A stretch of DNA of 64,000 nt from CAWFYI01 sp963820105 (lineage in GTDB: Bacteria > Patescibacteriota > Saccharimonadia > Saccharimonadales > UBA4665). The stretch spans positions 885,911 through 949,910 of the forward strand of contig CAWFYI010000001.1 in the NCBI GenBank assembly GCA_963820105.1. Direction: 5' to 3'. The notes under the pieces are model-generated. The model was given only the letters and a program-made list of their open reading frames with translations, ran no database searches and had not been told where the DNA came from. A program made the translations under genes and the position numbers. This document shows, one piece after another, positions 62,263 to 64,000 of this stretch (positions are counted from its first letter, which is position 1; each line of letters starts with the position of its first letter).

Positions 62263-63596
62263 ATAGTCGGTCGAGGGCCGCAGGTCCCAGCCCAGGAAAA
62301 AGCTCAGGTCGCCGTCGCTCCAACTGGTGTAGACCTGGGTGGGCTTGGGCTGGATGTCGATATTCGCTCTCCAGCGTGCTCACGTCCATCGGCGAGGCAA
62401 AGAAAATGCGGAAGCCGCTGCGCGAATCGGCCGACTGTTCGCCATCAGCCGGTGAGGTCGAGACGATGGCCGGGCTTTTGCACGGTGTCGAACAGGACCG
62501 TGTAGGCCGCCCCCAGCGTCGCGCCGCCGGCGGTCTTGGCCGCGGCGTCCAGCGACGCTTGCAGCGTCGGCGTCCAGCGGCAGGTTTTGCGCCGGGTAGA
62601 ACCCCATCGTCAGGTCGTCGTCCGACCACTTAATCTGCCCGGCGATATCCGCCCCGCCGCCGCTGGGCTGCAAATGGAAAGACCGCCTGGATCGAGGCAT
62701 GATCCATCGGCTGATTGAACGTGATGCTGATGGGATCCGTCAGCAGCGAAATCGGTTGCATTGAATGCCGGGATGGACGACACCACAGCTGGCGCCTGGG
62801 TGCCAAAATGCCAGACGAAATCGTCCTTGAGCAGCCCGCCAGTGGTGTCTTGCAGGCCGGCGGCCACGCGCCCGGTATAGGTCTGCCCGCCCGCCAGCGG
62901 CTTATCGGGCCTGAAGATGTAGATGCTGGTATTCAGCCACTCGCCCTGGCCGCTGGCCGGCGGGTCGAGCGCCAGCGGGTTGGGCAGCGAAGCCTGGTCG
63001 GCCAGCGAGGTAAGCGGCACCACCGGGCGATTGAACATGACCGTGATCGCCGAGCGCACCTCGGCATCCGCCGGCGTCCGGCGCCGGCAGAACCTGCGCC
63101 ACTTCCAGGAACCCGACCGTGTCGGCCTGGAACGAGACCGGCTCGGGCAGCGCCAGGCCCAGCCGAGTTCTTGGCCGTGTTTGTGATCGTGACGGTGTAC
63201 TGTGCCGCGCGCTCGAGCGCCGTGCCGGGTTTGAATTGGACGGTGGCTGGGTCGGGCCAGATGAAGCTGCCCGGCACGGGCGGCTGCACCGAGAAGGCCG
63301 CCTCAACTGACGGTTTGTCCATGGGACCATCGAAAGTAGACGGTGATGTCGCCGGTGGGCGCCAGCTCGTCGCCGCGCACGGGGGTATGGTCGATGACGC
63401 GCGGCGCGATGGGCGGCAACGGTGTGGGGCTGACCGCCGCGGTCGGTGGCTGGGTGGCCGCCCCGGTGGCGGCACCGGTCGGAAGCGCTGTGGGCGCCAG
63501 GGCGGTGGGGGCCGGCCCGGTAAAGTTGCAAGCCAGCGCGGCAATCAGCAACAGGCAAACCGCGACCCAGGCCTTTGGATATCGTCTAGTCGACAT
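62263..63596 (-). pseudogene. Alpha-2-macroglobulin, N-terminal part with signal peptide
   Basis: Start MSTRRYPKAWVAVCLLLIAA at 63596. The hydrophobic segment ends LACNFTG, a lipoprotein-like cleavage site that only loosely fits the lipobox. A Thr/Pro/Ala-rich linker and bacterial Ig-like domains follow (RVIDHTPVRGDELAPTGDIT, ITVMFNRPVVPLTSLADQAS, GEWLNTSIYIFRPDKPLAGG, VSTSPADGEQSADSRSGFRI FFASPMD). About six indels break this section into short frames. The protein would be anchored outside the cytoplasmic membrane. Whole gene 57597-63596, about 2,000 aa. Confidence 0.75.
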
Positions 63597-64000
63597 GGAT
63601 GAGAACTCCTATGCCCGGCAATGGGCTGCCAGCGCGACAGGCGCGCCGCGTCCTGGTGAAGTGTTTGGCCCCGCCGCCGCTCAGCCGGCGCGAGGCAGGA
63701 GAAAACAGTGCTCGGCAGTGCCCGGGCTGAGGATTGGACGTTGGTGAACAGGTAAAAGTTCCGCCAGTTGATTATACAACGGGAGTTAGTGCTGTTTCCG
63801 GCCAAGACCGCCAGCGAGCGCGTTTGGCGGGAGCTGTGGTTCGGAAGCTGCCCAGCCTGACAGCGACTAAAACGTCACAGGGGCGGCGGAGCTGAGCGGG
63901 GTGTCAAAGGATAAACCCGAGCCAATTCGTATGTTATCCGCCACAAGCAAACGGGCCGCCCAGGTCAGTCGTCCTGGGCGGCCCGCGTTTCAAAGACTGA
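63597..64000. other. Intergenic region upstream of the A2M gene
   Basis: About 400 bp with no supportable gene. It should hold the A2M promoter, but no confident hexamers were found. A terminator hairpin lies at the far end. Confidence 0.5.
63953..63984 (+). terminator. Rho-independent terminator-like hairpin at the window end
   Basis: 12-bp stem GGGCCGCCCAGG / CCTGGGCGGCCC, 8-nt loop, followed by GCGTTT. The A-rich left flank (AAGCAAAC) means it could also end a minus-strand transcript from outside the window. Confidence 0.65.

Overview
The window looks like two unrelated genomes joined at about 32.04 kb. Bases 1 to about 32,040 read as a Patescibacteria/CPR bacterium, most likely Saccharibacteria (TM7). 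They have moderate GC and small dense genes, and a locus with six VirB2-like pilin paralogs, a VirB6-like protein, PrgI, a TraC-like protein and VirB4. Bases from about 32,040 to the end are visibly richer in GC and read as a Chloroflexota (Anaerolineae-like) bacterium: giant Rhs/YD-repeat proteins, tyrosine and serine recombinases, M29 aminopeptidase, CoA biosynthesis, DUF4446, bactofilin and alpha-2-macroglobulin. A truncated gene on the left meets an Rhs protein without its N-terminus on the right at the same point, so a chimeric assembly is more likely than horizontal transfer.

Left part. valS (3' end), an XRE-HAD fusion regulator, a 59-aa membrane protein and a HIT hydrolase come first. 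They are followed by a surface-anchored SGNH esterase with an uncharacterised membrane partner, a RelE/ParE-type toxin-antitoxin pair, tRNA-Ser(CGA), tRNA-Arg(GCG), and a LysR regulator divergent from myo-inositol-phosphate synthase. Next are DUF1003 and YihY membrane proteins, tRNA-Ser(TGA), tRNA-Ser(GCT), a GT-C glycosyltransferase, ComFC and Hsp20. From 17.2 to 31.6 kb lies a type IV secretion/pilus-like locus with adenosylhomocysteinase and an adenosine-kinase-like PfkB enzyme inside it. At least seven genes have a -10 hexamer ending only 6-8 nt before the start codon, which suggests leaderless mRNAs.

Right part. From 32 to 43 kb is an Rhs toxin-cassette locus. The first Rhs protein ends in an HNH nuclease toxin followed by a SUKH immunity gene. 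The second Rhs copy ends in an ADP-ribosyltransferase-like (HYD1) toxin, which is split by an IS5-family element with a 3-bp TAA duplication and is followed by a probable immunity gene. Two overlapping tyrosine recombinases and a third Rhs core remnant follow. From 43.2 to 49.6 kb are an XRE-plus-HEAT protein, a small DNA-binding-like protein and a large serine recombinase whose 3' end runs into a truncated exonuclease III gene. From 49.8 to 63.6 kb are chromosomal genes: ampS, a degenerate panC homolog, coaX, a GT-C-like membrane protein, coaBC, DUF4446, bactofilin, an aldo/keto reductase and an alpha-2-macroglobulin without its thioester.

Many genes carry single-base frameshifts, concentrated at 28.2-34 kb and in the right half. 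This pattern fits an incompletely polished long-read assembly. Genes marked pseudogene may be intact in the organism.
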